DNA from: Margaritispora aquatica
Lineage: Eukaryota; Ascomycota; Leotiomycetes; Helotiales; Discinellaceae
Direction: 5' to 3'
Length of the DNA: 64,000 bases
NCBI GenBank assembly: GCA_007644065.1
Contig: VJWN01000026.1
Span: 186,001 to 250,000 of the forward strand
The notes below the pieces were generated by a model, which saw nothing but the letters and a program-made list of their open reading frames with translations, was not told the DNA's origin and did no database searches. Below, in pieces: positions 12,696 through 23,954 of the stretch. A program made the position numbers and the translations under genes. Numbering within the stretch: position 1 is the first letter of the stretch; each line of letters opens with the position of its first letter.

Positions 12696-12715
12696 AAAAA
12701 AAAAAAAAAAAAAAA
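12696..12715. repeat. A20 homopolymer
   Basis: A run of 20 adenines lies in gene-free DNA and is followed by G/A-rich sequence. It could be a slippage microsatellite or the tail of an ancient retro-inserted sequence, but no element body is recognisable next to it and no target-site duplication was seen. Confidence 0.8.
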
Positions 12716-13578
12716 GGGCAGGATGGTCAAGTAGATGAATTTTTAGGGGGGAGGGTAGGATTCTGGGGTTTTGTGAAAGAGGAAGAAAGAAAGGAAGGGA
12801 GGAAGAAGAAAGAAAGGAATATGTTACCTTACTTTACCCTAGCTTATTTGGGCTTGGGAATTGGTAGTTCTTCGCTTTTGCTTTTGCTTTGGTATGCTTT
12901 GGTATGGTGTAATGACCTATTGTAGTTTTTGTGTATTGGGAACCCAGAGAATTGTGTGCATGCATGGGTAGGAGAGGGGAGGATGTGGTTATTTCTGCAG
13001 CCTTATATTTTTGCCTGCTTGCTTGCTTGCCTAGCTCCTTGCTTACCCTATCGCTCACTTGTTAGCTTGAGAACTTAAAGGTTGAAGACCTGATTGAATA
13101 TGCCATGGGAAGTTAAATTGAATTCCAAGCAAGCCCTTTGTCCATTTTGCGATGTTTCATTGTGAGAGGCTAAGCGAGACGACAGAGAGAAGGGGGGGAG
13201 GGGGGAGGAGAGAGAGAGACTAGTTGGATAGGACGGGAAAGAATGACTGAATAGAACCCTAAGGTATAGCCAGTAGGTAGTCGGTTTCGTTTGTTTGGAT
13301 TCTAGGTTGTTTTAAGCGAGATATCATGATGAGGGAGGGTATCGTAGTGTTTGGAGTAGGTAGTGGTTACTACTAGTCAACCCGTCTAACTACCCCAGAT
13401 GCATTAAAGTCTTTTTTCTTCTTTCGTTCTACATTGAGCAATACAATAGAGTAAAGCAGAGTGAAATAACCTCCAGAATTGTGGATTAATTTGTATTGGA
13501 TTGGATTGACTAGTTTTTACTCTTCAAGTACAGAGTATATATATAATAAGGTAGCGTTTGATTTGATAGATGGTGTAG

Positions 13579-13634
13579 ATACATACATACATACATACAT
13601 ACATACATACATACATACATACATACATACATAC
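13579..13634. repeat. (ACAT)14 tetranucleotide microsatellite
   Basis: Fourteen uninterrupted tetranucleotide units form the longest pure tandem array in the window. It is not in any supported coding region. Its length makes it likely to vary between strains. Confidence 0.95.
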
Positions 13635-14106
13635 GACCAAGCCGGATTTGATTTTCAATTTCATAAATGCAGAAGCGAAGGAACGGCCATCCTTTAGGCG
13701 TTGACGGTTTTGTTTTGCAACAAAAGGAGAAGATTAATTTAAGATACATGGAGATTGTACGAATGTCATGTGTAGAGGTACTACAACGAAATTTCAGTAA
13801 AAAGTTAGCGCATACTTCTCGTCGATTGATAAAAAGAAGAAAGAGTAATTAACAGTAGGGACTTAAGCACTTAATATGGTCAAGAAGACAAAACCCTAGG
13901 GCGAGAATAGAGCAAAGGGAAGAAATGGAGCCACTGAGTAAAGTAGGTAGGTAGTAAATTATCGGATTTGTAAGATGTATATATAGCATATCTCCCACGA
14001 CTCCTAAACTCCTCTCGCCCAATACACCCCAATTCCAAGCCATTTTACATAAGGTTACATGTCACATCTCATATCTCCTATTCCAATCTCGCCTTCTCAC
14101 ACCGAA

Positions 14107-15592
14107 TCAACAAACATCATAACTACTATAGTTACTGCCCACCACCCACCCCGTCAACAACTCCAATACCCTGGGCGTAATGTCCCTATTCGTCTTCATG
14201 AACAGCGTCTCAAACGGATGCATATCAATGCCATCATAGGCACCCGCGCCCGCGTTGGGATCCCACTCGCCCAGCCGCGCACAATGCGCCAGGTAATCAT
14301 TCTCCGTCTGGAACTTCATCAACATGACATCCACCTTCTTTCCGGCGCCCATTATGATTCCCGTCGCCGCGATCTCGCCCTCCACGGCGGTCTGGCGGTC
14401 CGCGAAACATTGGTTGAGTCCGCGCTCCTTCCAGCTTGGGTCCGCGGGTGCGTAGTCCGCCGGGCGAGTGAAGGATTGTGTGTGTGAGAAGAGCCTCTCC
14501 ATCCAGTCGTCGTGGCGAGGGGAGGTGGCAGGGGGGAAGAGGAGCAGGGTGAGCCCTTCAAGGTCGGTCGCCCAGACCATGGATTGGACGTGGGGTGTGG
14601 GCCAGCAGTTTATAGAGACGCCGACAAGCTGAGTGAAGAATGTGTTAGCTAATTCCAGTCCTCTAGCAAATCCACTCTGCTATATATGTTGAAAACCTGG
14701 CTCCGGGAGCTCTAAAAAGAAGCTTAAAATATCCTTTCCACCAAGTGGGGAACAGATTTGAAAAGAAATGTAGATCTCAGAAAACTAGCACGAACCTTAA
14801 CTTCCTTCGTAACCTTCGCAACCAACCTCTCGCTCCAACAATCATTACTCCAATGCGGGATGAACGGGCCGCGTACACTTGCATTCATGAGGATAAAGCT
14901 GGTATATTTCTTATACAAATCGTCTTTGACCAGAACCTCCGCATGACTACCGAGATCATAGCACGTATTCTCCCTTTTCACGACACGGATGTTCACCGCG
15001 TCGGGAATGAGCAGGTGTGCGTCCGTGGCCCCGTTCAGGATGAAGATGAAGTCTGCTTTGGCATGTAGGCCACGCGCAAGAAAGAACACCAGGTTGATGC
15101 GCGATTCGACCGATTCGCTGTAGACGTAGGTTATCAGGGTGCCAGTGTGTGCAATGGTGGTGGAGGGTAGGGAGCTGGATGGCGAGCTGTGTCCAGTAGG
15201 CAAGGCGACCTCGGCGGTCTGCGTGATGTAGATTGTTTGAGTCTGTGTCTGAACAGAGACGACGCCCTCTGCCGGCGCTGCATTTTCATTAATGAGGGCG
15301 TTCGTTGGGCTCTTTATGACGGATGAGATGTGTGTCTGTATTTACACGCAGAAGTTAGTTGGTGCTCACGCGATATCTTGAGTGCAATCGCAATCGTGCC
15401 GTGAGAAAACATGATATCGTTGTCCAACCTTTTCTCCCCTTCTCTCGTGCACGAATGTATGCTTCGAATGGGTACACCTACATCAGAAACGTAGAACACA
15501 ACCAGCAATGTCCACGCTAACACGCCAAACTTTATCCATCGTGGTGTGTGGTACAGCTGTGCGAATGCGCCCTGTCGTTCAGCATACAACAT
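14107..15592 (-). CDS. Putative RgpF-like type II glycosyltransferase, paralog A
   Basis: Minus-strand exons 15592-15482, 15335-14796 and 14628-14107 give 390 residues. A short cytosolic tail and one hydrophobic segment (about residues 20-36) form a type II signal anchor, as in Golgi enzymes. A Thr/Gln/Ser-rich stem follows, then a domain from about residue 95 with the marks TCYDLG, NASVRGPF and a PHVQSM motif. These resemble rhamnan-synthesis F (RgpF)-like glycosyltransferases: the ordered motifs, a conserved Asn-Ala-Ser before RGP, and His-x-Gln-Ser near the middle. The neighbouring divergent gene at 16172-17294 is a clear paralog, with introns at the same two places. The donor before the last exon is GTTCGT. 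Sugar donor and acceptor are unknown; the glycosyltransferase call is inferred from motif resemblance. Confidence 0.75.
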
Positions 15593-16171
15593 GGTGGGGT
15601 ATTGGTGCTGGTGCGTACGACCTCAGTGTGAAACAGAGTGATGTGAAATTTGGCATAAAAGGAACCAAAACAAAAATTGGAGGAGAAAAACAAACGACGT
15701 GGCCGCAAAGGGAGAGAGAGGTCCGAATGATGTCGATGTTGATGATGAAATGGGTGTAGGAATATCTGCACCCCTTTCTGCCCGTGTTTGGAATTGATCG
15801 GGATGAAGGCCGAATGAGGAAATCTTGTCCGGGATCTGGACCTTGCTCATGAGAGATTCTGAGGGAGGACATCCATCATTTAAAGAATATATATCTGACC
15901 TTTGAGAAGATGATAGAAATTATCGAAAGAATGGAAATGGGTGTTCATAGGTATCAAGGACACGTTTACATCGATCTGCCAGGGAGCAAAGGGGAAGCCC
16001 CTTGGAATATTGGAATGAAAGTTATTGAACTGCACATTGTTGGAGTGAGACAGGCCAGTATCTTAGGAATGGATCTAGGAATATCGTCACTACATCCAAG
16101 AGAGTATTTCCTTTCGATAGATCTCGATAGATAGCCCCTGCTACCTTGGTCGTTGTGTCAACTTCGCCATC
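15593..16171. promoter_or_regulatory. Shared divergent promoter between the two paralogous genes
   Basis: The start codons of the two RgpF-like genes face away from each other across 579 bp, so this spacer must carry both promoters. An AT-rich stretch with a TATATAT core lies near 15886-15893, about 280 bp from the plus-strand start. A shared promoter would allow the two paralogs to be expressed together, but no specific binding site could be named. Confidence 0.45.
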
Positions 16172-17294
16172 ATGCAGACCTCATGGAAAGTATTCCTTGT
16201 CTTCCTCGTTGCTTGCGCCTACACAATTTTGAACTTGCATCGTCTCGAAGTAAGAGAACAAGCCTCTTCTTCACGCTAAACTAAGTTGACAATTTAGATT
16301 TATCAGCCTCACTCAGATCCCGGACGCACAAATCACAATGCAAGCTGGACCGTGAATATATGCCCAACACCAGACACAATACCCGAGAAACCAAGACCAC
16401 TCATCGTATACACCTACGCAGAATCCGAGAATGCACTCGAGAATCTCAAATTCTTCCTCGCCAAGGGTCTTCATGCAGCTGCAGATTTCGTGTTTGTGTT
16501 TAATGGAGAGTCGGATGCTAAAAAACTGGTCCCAGTAGAGTCGAATATCAAAATCGTGCAGAGGGCGAATACATGCTTTGATCTGGGAACAATTGGGGAG
16601 GTGCTGATGAAAGATGACTTGTGGAAGCAGTACACACGTTTTATTACGTTGAATGCGAGCGTACGGGGTCCTTTCTTGCCTGCATACGGCTCTACAGCGT
16701 GTTGGACGGATTTGTTTTTGTCGAAGTTAACCGAGAATGTGAAGGTTTGAGATACAATATATGGGAGAGGAGATCTTTTAATAACACCACACACAGCTCG
16801 TTGGGACGACATACAACTGTATTCCTCGCCCGCACGCACAATCCATGCTCTTCGCTACCGACGCCGTGGGAATGTCCATCCTGCTGGATCCCAAACTTGC
16901 TGCATCCGCCTCCATCGAAGACGACTGGGGCAGCCGCGATGACCCAACGGGCTTCACGCCGTGCTACCCAACGCTCTACAAAGCGGTGCACGGCGAGATT
17001 GCCATCACTGAGCTGATCCGCTCTCAGGGCTACGAGGTCGATGTCATGATGGCAGCATTTCATGGCGCTACGCCAACGACGTACTGCGAGGTTAATGGCA
17101 ACCCAAATGATGTGCTGTATGATCGCCATTATTATAATACCAATGTCCATCCGTATGAGTTGATATTTATCAAGGCGAATAGGAATATTGACCCGACGAT
17201 GCTGGGGAAGATGACGGAGTGGCACCTTGCTCAGAATACGACGAGCTGGGAGACATGTGGGAGTAAGAAGGGGGAGTACAGTCTGCTGGAATGA
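16172..17294 (+). CDS. Putative RgpF-like type II glycosyltransferase, paralog B
   Basis: Exons 16172-16249, 16298-16744 and 16797-17294 give 340 residues. The first exon encodes a short tail and a hydrophobic anchor (about residues 6-23). The luminal domain starts near residue 60 and shares with paralog A the blocks FFLAKGLHA, NTCFDLG, NASVRGPF and PHAQSM. It has the same intron phase after the NVK/EVK boundary. Shared intron sites and head-to-head placement point to local duplication followed by divergence; the stem is shorter than in paralog A. Resemblance to RgpF-type glycosyltransferases is by motif only. The likely site is the Golgi or ER lumen. The donor before exon 3 is GTTTGA, an uncommon form that is fixed by the alignment with paralog A. 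Confidence 0.75.
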
Positions 17295-18820
17295 AATGCG
17301 GTCTACGTAGTGATAGTAACTATCAGGATCAGGAAAATGTGCTGCAATATAAGCAAATTCTTGAAGCCACACAATTGGTCTACTGAGCTCTTTGTGCACC
17401 TGCTTAAAAGCTATGGAATAAACTGATTGTGAACTCATAATCTAGGATACTCAAATCACAAGGTATAACAATATTTGTAAATATTGAGAAAGAGGATATC
17501 TAGTCGCAGTATTGTCCCTTGATGTTAGAATTGAGTGGAATTTAATTTTATACCATTGACGAACTTGGTCAATTTCAGAATTGGCGGTGAAAGCAGGGAA
17601 GAAAGAATAGATGAGAACAATCGAATCTCCACTTATTCAAGATTTCTTCAACATTCGGTATATTAATCTATTATTAGTTGAAGGAGACTAGAGCGATGGG
17701 AAGTCTATGTGGTATTGATTTTGGCAATATTTTGCGAGTGCTCTTTCACGCGCACTCCATACAGCATTCTTGCTTCAAGGACGATGCAGTTGCCAATGAA
17801 TCAAATAATAAGTTTTTGCATATACTTCAAGGTGAAATCTCTCAATGCAGTTGAGCTTGAGCTTAAGTAATGTCATAGGTTTTTTAATATCCGATAGCTG
17901 TATCGTCTGTGTCATTAAGCGTCATATATTTGCTGGTCAAACTTGACTGTTCGTTCTTTTCACTCTTCTCTTTTGAGGTACTTTGTATTCTAATTTCTAT
18001 CATCTGTCACTCAGAGCTCTTGTTAGTAATGATGAAGACTAGAAAGATAACAGCCTTGGGTATAAAAATACTAAAATACCACCTAACCACAATAGGAGCC
18101 TTGATTTTAGAGTCTTTTGGTATATCGATCACTAGTGCATTATGCTATACCGTTAAACATTGAAATGAAAATGTTGATGATGTCACTGTGCTATTCGTAT
18201 AGATCATACTGTCATCTGCGAAGAATATGGAATAAAAAGAAACTAAGATTGCTGTCCAGATAGTCAACGACTTCCACGAAATTCTCTGAGCAACTTTCGA
18301 GTAGAGCAAAGAATCCATCATCGTGTATCTATGCTTGCTTCAGACAGCATGCAGGATGATGAACTTGGAATGTACAAGTGCTGTATCAACAAATCCATAC
18401 TCAAGAATCATAATCGTGCTATCTTTCGCTACGCTAGGACTTTGCCTAAATATGAGCGTAGGGATGAGAAGTTTCTCTACTCATTCTTCGTTTCCTTCGT
18501 AATCCCTACACCGTAGGTCCGATCTTGGTTCATCAACCACCCCTTGCATGCAGCTTTATCGAGCTCGGAGCCTGCCAATCTCATGGGGGCAAGATCTGCC
18601 GTCTGGTCGTGCGCGGGTTGCTTTTATTTTAGAATATTAGTCTTCCATACCTGTCATGCAAGGGCAAACAAGTCGATGGCCGAGAGATGTATTCCAGCCC
18701 AGTTGGCCTGGACCCACATCTCGCTTAATTGGAGTTATGGAACTCTGTCACCTTTTGTATATACTGCTGGATGATAGTGATTTTCGATCCCGCAGTTATG
18801 GTGAACTGTGGTTGGCGACG
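17295..18820. other. 1.5-kb AT-rich spacer upstream of the acyltransferase gene
   Basis: No gene is supported. Short plus-strand frames near 17.9 kb and 18.3 kb have no recognisable domain or convincing splice structure. The frame of the acyltransferase is open upstream to about 18656 and includes earlier in-frame ATG codons, so part of the right end could be coding or 5' UTR. Confidence 0.5.
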
Positions 18821-20446
18821 ATGCATTTCCCAGGGCAGAGTTCTTTATACACTCCATTACCTTCATCAGAAGACCTCGACACACTGCCTTCGAGCCTCAA
18901 AGAAGGAGCTCCAGATGGCGTAGCACGATCAGAGAGGAGGAGCTTAGAAGAAAATAATTTCGACATTGAGCCTAAGGGAGGATTTCGTAATGGCGCTGGT
19001 ATTGGGAGCAAACTACTACAGCTTTTACACCACAAAGAATGGACTCGCGGCGTCAAAAATATCCTCTTGGCAATCATCACACCTAGCTATGCACTCAACC
19101 GTGGCAAACCAGAGGTCCAGCGGACAATACACCCAACAGCCTGGATAAACGGTCTTCGCGGAGTTGCAGCTCTCTTCGTCGTATTCCATCATTCCTCCGT
19201 CCTCTGGTTCATGCATCTCAATCGAGGCTGGGGCAGCAGTCCAGACGACTACCACCTTATTCAATTGCCCATCATCCGCCTGTTTTTCTCGGGCCTTCCT
19301 ATGGTCGCGATCTTCTTCGTCGTGTCTGGTTTTTCGCTGAGCTACAAATCAATCGGCCTGATTCGACGAGGCCGCTTTGTTGAACTGCTAGACTGCTTGA
19401 GTTCGTCGGTCATGCGTCGTGGGCTGCGACTTGTGCTCCCGCCCGTGACGGTGACGCTCTTCTCCATGCTGGCGGCGTACTTCAAATGGTACGGAGAAGG
19501 AGCGGGCTCAAGACTGCCGCCCCAATCCGAGTTTTTGTGGGAGCATTTGAAGTCTTGGTATTTCAGCGTGATGGGCCTGGCCGATCCCTTCAGACAGGTG
19601 GTTTATCCCGATGTGTATAGTCCGCCTTATGATCCGAATTTATGGACTATTCCGGTTGAGTTTCATGGTTCTATGGTTGTTTTTACAGTCGTTCTTGGAC
19701 TTTCGAAAGTCGGCAGGATGTACAGATTGGCGATACTAGCAGGTATCATGTTTTATGCTTCTCACTACGCATACTCGATCCTCTTCCTCTTCCTGAGCGG
19801 AATTTTACTCGTAGAACTCAACTACGAAAGACGAAACTTAATAACCTTAATCAAATCCTTCCGATCATTACCTTTCGAAACAAGCGAAGAGGACGGGGTC
19901 TTGTTGTTGCAAGATTCCACATCAGAGCGGCAAGCGAGATGGATCAAAGGCTTTAAATGCTTCTGGCTCGTGAACTTTATCATCAGTCTTTTCTTCCTCA
20001 GCATGCCCCTCATACATTTGGGCGGTGACAACTCCACTGGCTATCGCACTCTTGCAACGTGGATTCCAGCAAACTACGGAGCACCATTCGTGCAGGACAC
20101 CTTTTGGTCGTTCTGCGGAGCCGTGCACCTTGTGTTCGCCATTGACAATGCGTCCATCTTGCAGGCTATTTTCACCACGCGAATCGCGCAGTATTTAGGC
20201 AAGATCTCCTTTGCGCTTTATATCTGCCATGGAACTTTTTTGTACACGCTTGGCTACAATTTGTCGAATAGAATGCTCGCAATTACGGGGAATGAGACCA
20301 TGCCGCAGTATTCACTCGGAATTTTCCTGACGGTTTGTGTGGTCTATCCTTTGCTGTTCTGGACGGCGGATAGAGTTGCTTATTGGGTTGATATGAAAAG
20401 TGTTTCGTTTGTAGGATGGGCGTGGAAAAATATAGAAGTAGACTAG
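18821..20446 (+). CDS. Acyltransferase-3 family membrane protein
   Basis: This is a single-exon gene of 541 residues from the chosen ATG. The frame stays open upstream, and an N-terminal extension of up to 55 residues is possible. About 100 mostly polar residues precede a membrane domain that opens with WINGLRGVAALFVVFHHSS (about residue 107). That is the hallmark Arg-Gly and His of acyltransferase-3 (OafA/NodX-type) proteins, whose His is thought to be catalytic. About ten hydrophobic segments follow, with the conserved LWTIPVEFHGS block near residue 275. Family members move acetyl or other acyl groups onto sugars or other acceptors across a membrane. Lying between putative glycosyltransferase genes, this one probably decorates the same glycan; that is inference. 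No introns are needed. Confidence 0.85.
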   Translation: MHFPGQSSLYTPLPSSEDLDTLPSSLKEGAPDGVARSERRSLEENNFDIEPKGGFRNGAGIGSKLLQLLHHKEWTRGVKNILLAIITPSYALNRGKPEVQRTIHPTAWINGLRGVAALFVVFHHSSVLWFMHLNRGWGSSPDDYHLIQLPIIRLFFSGLPMVAIFFVVSGFSLSYKSIGLIRRGRFVELLDCLSSSVMRRGLRLVLPPVTVTLFSMLAAYFKWYGEGAGSRLPPQSEFLWEHLKSWYFSVMGLADPFRQVVYPDVYSPPYDPNLWTIPVEFHGSMVVFTVVLGLSKVGRMYRLAILAGIMFYASHYAYSILFLFLSGILLVELNYERRNLITLIKSFRSLPFETSEEDGVLLLQDSTSERQARWIKGFKCFWLVNFIISLFFLSMPLIHLGGDNSTGYRTLATWIPANYGAPFVQDTFWSFCGAVHLVFAIDNASILQAIFTTRIAQYLGKISFALYICHGTFLYTLGYNLSNRMLAITGNETMPQYSLGIFLTVCVVYPLLFWTADRVAYWVDMKSVSFVGWAWKNIEVD

Positions 20447-21093
20447 ATCTAGAGATAAAGCAATTCTGAACAAGTTAGCATTGAGTCTGGTAATTACATC
20501 AGATCTAAACTTCCATAAACTTTGTACAAGATGCCTACTCCCACCTTTCGATCCCTTTATTTGTTTGTTAAGCCATTTGTTCCTCACGCCACCACTCTCT
20601 CCGAAAGGGTCTAAGTTTGACCTACGCCATAAGCTTACTATAAACTTGGTAGTTACCTTACACAACAAGAGGAATAAATAATTCAACGACAAACTATTAG
20701 TAAGATTAGTAATACAGAGAGACATATCCCTTCACTTCGATTTCAGTCTCAGAAGAAAATCTATTTCGTGTGTTAGTTATCTGGCGCAGGTCACTACGTG
20801 GCGCAAGTTAAACTAAGACGTCGGTAGTAGTAACCAGGAGTTCACGACTAATAAGCGAAACGGAGAACGGGCCCAAAGGTGTGAGTACTGTTTAGACACA
20901 ACCATACAGCGAATCTGAGAAGATCTCCGCGGTCAAAAGCTTGCATATCTAGAGACATAGCAATGTGCGACTTGTGAAGGATTTAGGTCATGATGCAGCT
21001 CGTATGGTGAGCAAAGAGTGTTGAGTATTTTGCTTGAATTTATTGATAGCCCTCTGGCAAAGTCCTTAGACTTTTGCTGCCAGATATATTGAA
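20447..21093. other. Convergent spacer between acyltransferase and DUF5672 genes
   Basis: The two genes point toward each other, so this 650-bp stretch should hold both 3' UTRs. No open frame of note and no repeat was seen. Confidence 0.5.
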
Positions 21094-22193
21094 TCAAAAA
21101 TTGCGATCTGTCCTTGCTAATTTCCATTCCGGACACCAATCGTCCAACTCCATCATATGACTCTGCAAGTACCGGGTTGGTTGACTTTGAGTGTTAGCTT
21201 TAACTTCACGCCACGGAATCATATACATACTGTAGTCCCAGAGGACTCGGATAGTCTATTGTCTCCACAGAAAATGTTCTCGCCAGCTCCATTGATGGCA
21301 GTTTTATGCCATCCGTTATTCCTTTGTCTAGTTCCTTTTTCTGGAGTTCCCTCAATCTGGGCTGAGTTAGTGTGAAACAAGAAGAGAGAACGAGATGTTT
21401 CCTACCTATTGTAATACCATTGGTCTTCTGCGCGCACTCCTGTCGATGTCTCCCAGTCATAGTTTTCCAGCACTCTCAAGGTCGTGCTCCTCTTCCTAAG
21501 ACTGAGCCCGCCATTGTACCCATGACCCCGATCCGCTGTGATAGGGGCACCAATCCAGTCCCATTCGAAGAAGTCCTCGACACTTCTGGCCGAGTTCGCA
21601 CACAGCATGGCATCATTCTGGAATACGAGGATATGCTCCGCAGGTGCCAGGTCTTCCCATAACCATTTTTGCGTAAGGAATTGAGATACAGAATCCCAAC
21701 TAGGGAAGTAGACCCCATTGGCAAGTGCACGTACAACAATCCGGCCAGCCTTTTGGTGCCGTGCAAGCGCATGGGATGTACTGAAGGAGCCAAAGTTCTC
21801 TGCGGTTGTATAGACGATGACAGGCCAGTCTGGACCTAACACGGCCGAGAAATGTAATATAAGTGGTATTAGGGCTGCAGAATTTCGAGTTTCGACGATG
21901 ACAGCAGCTTTGATGCTTGTACTGACATTAGCTGTAACAAATCTCGCATTGCTCGATACGTTGGCTACCGGAGGAGTGTAATCGGCAAAGTAGCTGGTAA
22001 CTTTGTTCGTGAGCGCTTCAGTGATTGTCGACAGCCTCGAGGAATTCCCTTGATCCGTAGGTTGTTCTGAACTCTGGCTAGGACTCCAAGAATTAGGTTT
22101 ATTTAACAAGAATAAGAAGACTATAATACACCAAAGAACTGGCCAAATCAGCTGCTTGAGCTTTACATTCGCGAGGCCACCAGGTAGCGCCAT
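21094..22193 (-). CDS. DUF5672 putative glycosyltransferase
   Basis: Minus-strand exons 22193-21406, 21356-21231 and 21160-21094 give 326 residues. One hydrophobic anchor (about residues 14-30) is followed by a Ser/Thr/Asn-rich stem, then the DUF5672 domain from about residue 90: the block KAAVIVETR, a FQNDAMLC strand, WDWIGAP and NGGLSLR, and a C-terminal WCPEWK block carried by the short last exon. DUF5672 proteins resemble nucleotide-sugar glycosyltransferases, and the Asp in FQND would be in the usual place for metal or donor binding. The last intron has two workable forms. GTATGT with acceptor AGAG gives HHMMELDDW; GTATAT with the preceding CAG gives a similar length. Both keep the frame. 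The substrate is unknown; a Golgi membrane position is inferred. Confidence 0.8.
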
Positions 22194-23954
22194 AGTCAAC
22201 TTCTCTTGAAATTTTGCAAAACTTGGATGATGAAGGCGAAATTTCGAAGACTTTCATGGCAAATTTTAACTACGTCCACATTTCTGCGAGTGGCATAGAA
22301 AATGTACTCTCCCTTTGATCATGGTATCCCTTTACGCCATGAGTCGTACGCCACGAGTCGAATGCCCATTTCTCAGACCTTGTACATCAATTCCAACTGC
22401 TGAGACAACATTGCCAATGTAGAAATGCTAGAAAGAGATAGAAATGTGATAAGAAGTAATGCTTGGACGACTCTAGGTTTCCAGAGCCCTAACTCCAATC
22501 GAAATTCAGCCAAAGAATGCTGTATCCGTGAGCCATCACTTGACGTTTTGTGGTTACTATTAGAGCTCGACACTAGTCAAGGTCGTAGACGAACTAGAAT
22601 TGACCATGAAGCTATTGATACATGCGAAAGTCAAAGGATCTTGACATGGTCTTTTGCAAAGACAAAAGTCTCCAGTTTGTGAGTTAATGACGCCCTGACG
22701 TAAATGGTCCAGGGGATTGTTCCCAGATGCCACCTATCCGGATCGCATGCGGCTCTTCAGGGCCTGTGCAGATCCGAGTCGTGCCACTCAACTTCAAGAC
22801 GCGAAGATCGCTCAACACAAGACATTTGATATAGAGATTCTCCCTTACTTGTATATTTGGCGCTTCTGCACGCTATCGGATGTTCTTAGCCTTTCGTTAG
22901 ATTACCTTATTTGGAGATGCCAAGGAAGCTTAACTAAACGAGCCTTGCATGAACGAAATAAAAGGGGGGGATATGTCTTTCTGTCAATGTTGGTGCATGT
23001 TGGTCCTGGCCGTAAGAGAAATTTGGCCAATCGACCAGCTTATTCTTCCTCCATGACTAGATTTTCTTGTGGGAAAAGTTCCCTAAAGACTTTTATATAT
23101 TAGTGTTACAAGTAATCTACTTAGGTAATTGGCGGTTGAAATTATATAATCGGCGGCTTCGCCACTCTGATGAGTTAAGCCGATCTCACTTTAACCGGTG
23201 CACGCACGATTGTTCTAATGCACAAAGCAGCAGACATCAATAAAAGTGCTTCAAGCGCCGTATAAGGCTTGCATCAGGCATCTACCAAGACATGCGCTGA
23301 ACAGCGGTTAAGGGAATAGTATCAGAGCGGAACAAGTTTAGGCTAAATAAAAAGTACAAAGTAGTAAGGATACACTTATATCACGATATAATATTTGAAT
23401 CTAACCCTCAAGTCGGCCTTTGAAGGATGAAGCGGTTCTTCATTCTATGGCGTGGGAGAACAAGCAAGTATATTTTGGCTGAATAGAACCCCGCCCAAAA
23501 TCAAGGGCCGTAAATTATCCGAATTATCTTTTGGGTTAATCCTAAGTAAAATCACAGGGAAGCGCGAGTGAGGTCGGTTCCCCACACTTGTTTTGTTGAT
23601 ATTGCGGGGATCGACCGGTACGTGAAGTTCGACTGCAAGGATTGTTTGTAGAAAATGAAAAATAAATCTTGCTATTCAAAGGATTGAGTACTAGCTACCT
23701 ACTCATGCATCTGCTTAGCCTGAAGTCCACTCTCTTGGATTTCCCGCAGGACTATTGTAAAGTAGGGCTAGTAGGCTAACTACCTTAGTAAAAGAACTTT
23801 CTAATGGTACTGTTCTGAACTTGTAATTGTACATTATATAAATTGGATGAGATTCCATCGGGTGAGAATTTTAGCATCATCACTTTCTTCCTGACATTCC
23901 TGCACCACCATTTTCATTCTGGATTTTGTTCTGCCACTGCGCTTCCCACCCAAG
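22194..23954. other. 1.75-kb spacer upstream of the GH43 gene
   Basis: The flanking genes diverge, so both promoters lie here. A plus-strand frame at 22717-23103 has 128 codons but no recognisable domain and was not accepted as a gene. The last 100 bases are pyrimidine-rich, with a TATA-like box. Confidence 0.5.
23835..23842 (+). promoter_or_regulatory. TATA-like box of the GH43 gene
   Basis: The sequence tatataaa lies 113 bp upstream of the GH43 start codon, followed by a CT-rich stretch. This is the common layout of inducible fungal secreted-enzyme promoters. It is a match by sequence only. Confidence 0.4.

Larger units (their letters stand above)
11407..14106. other. 2.7-kb gene-free spacer rich in simple repeats
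   Basis: No gene could be supported. The segment contains many short tandem arrays: a gtaggtag run near 12145-12200, tttttgg repeats near 11990-12010, a cctgcctg run near 12350, A20 at 12696-12715 and the ACAT array at 13579-13634. It separates the ING/PHD gene from the glycosyltransferase block and marks the left edge of the accessory region. Confidence 0.6.

Noticed and set aside
12696..12715. A20 as a poly(A) tail of a retroelement
   Set aside because: No element body, reverse-transcriptase fragment or target-site duplication is visible next to it.
16692..17438. Long minus-strand frame opposite RgpF-like paralog B
   Set aside because: The plus strand holds a spliced gene supported by its paralog; the minus frame has no recognisable content.
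22717..23103. 128-codon plus-strand frame upstream of the GH43 gene
   Set aside because: No domain, no convincing splice signals, low-complexity end, and it lies in a divergent promoter region.
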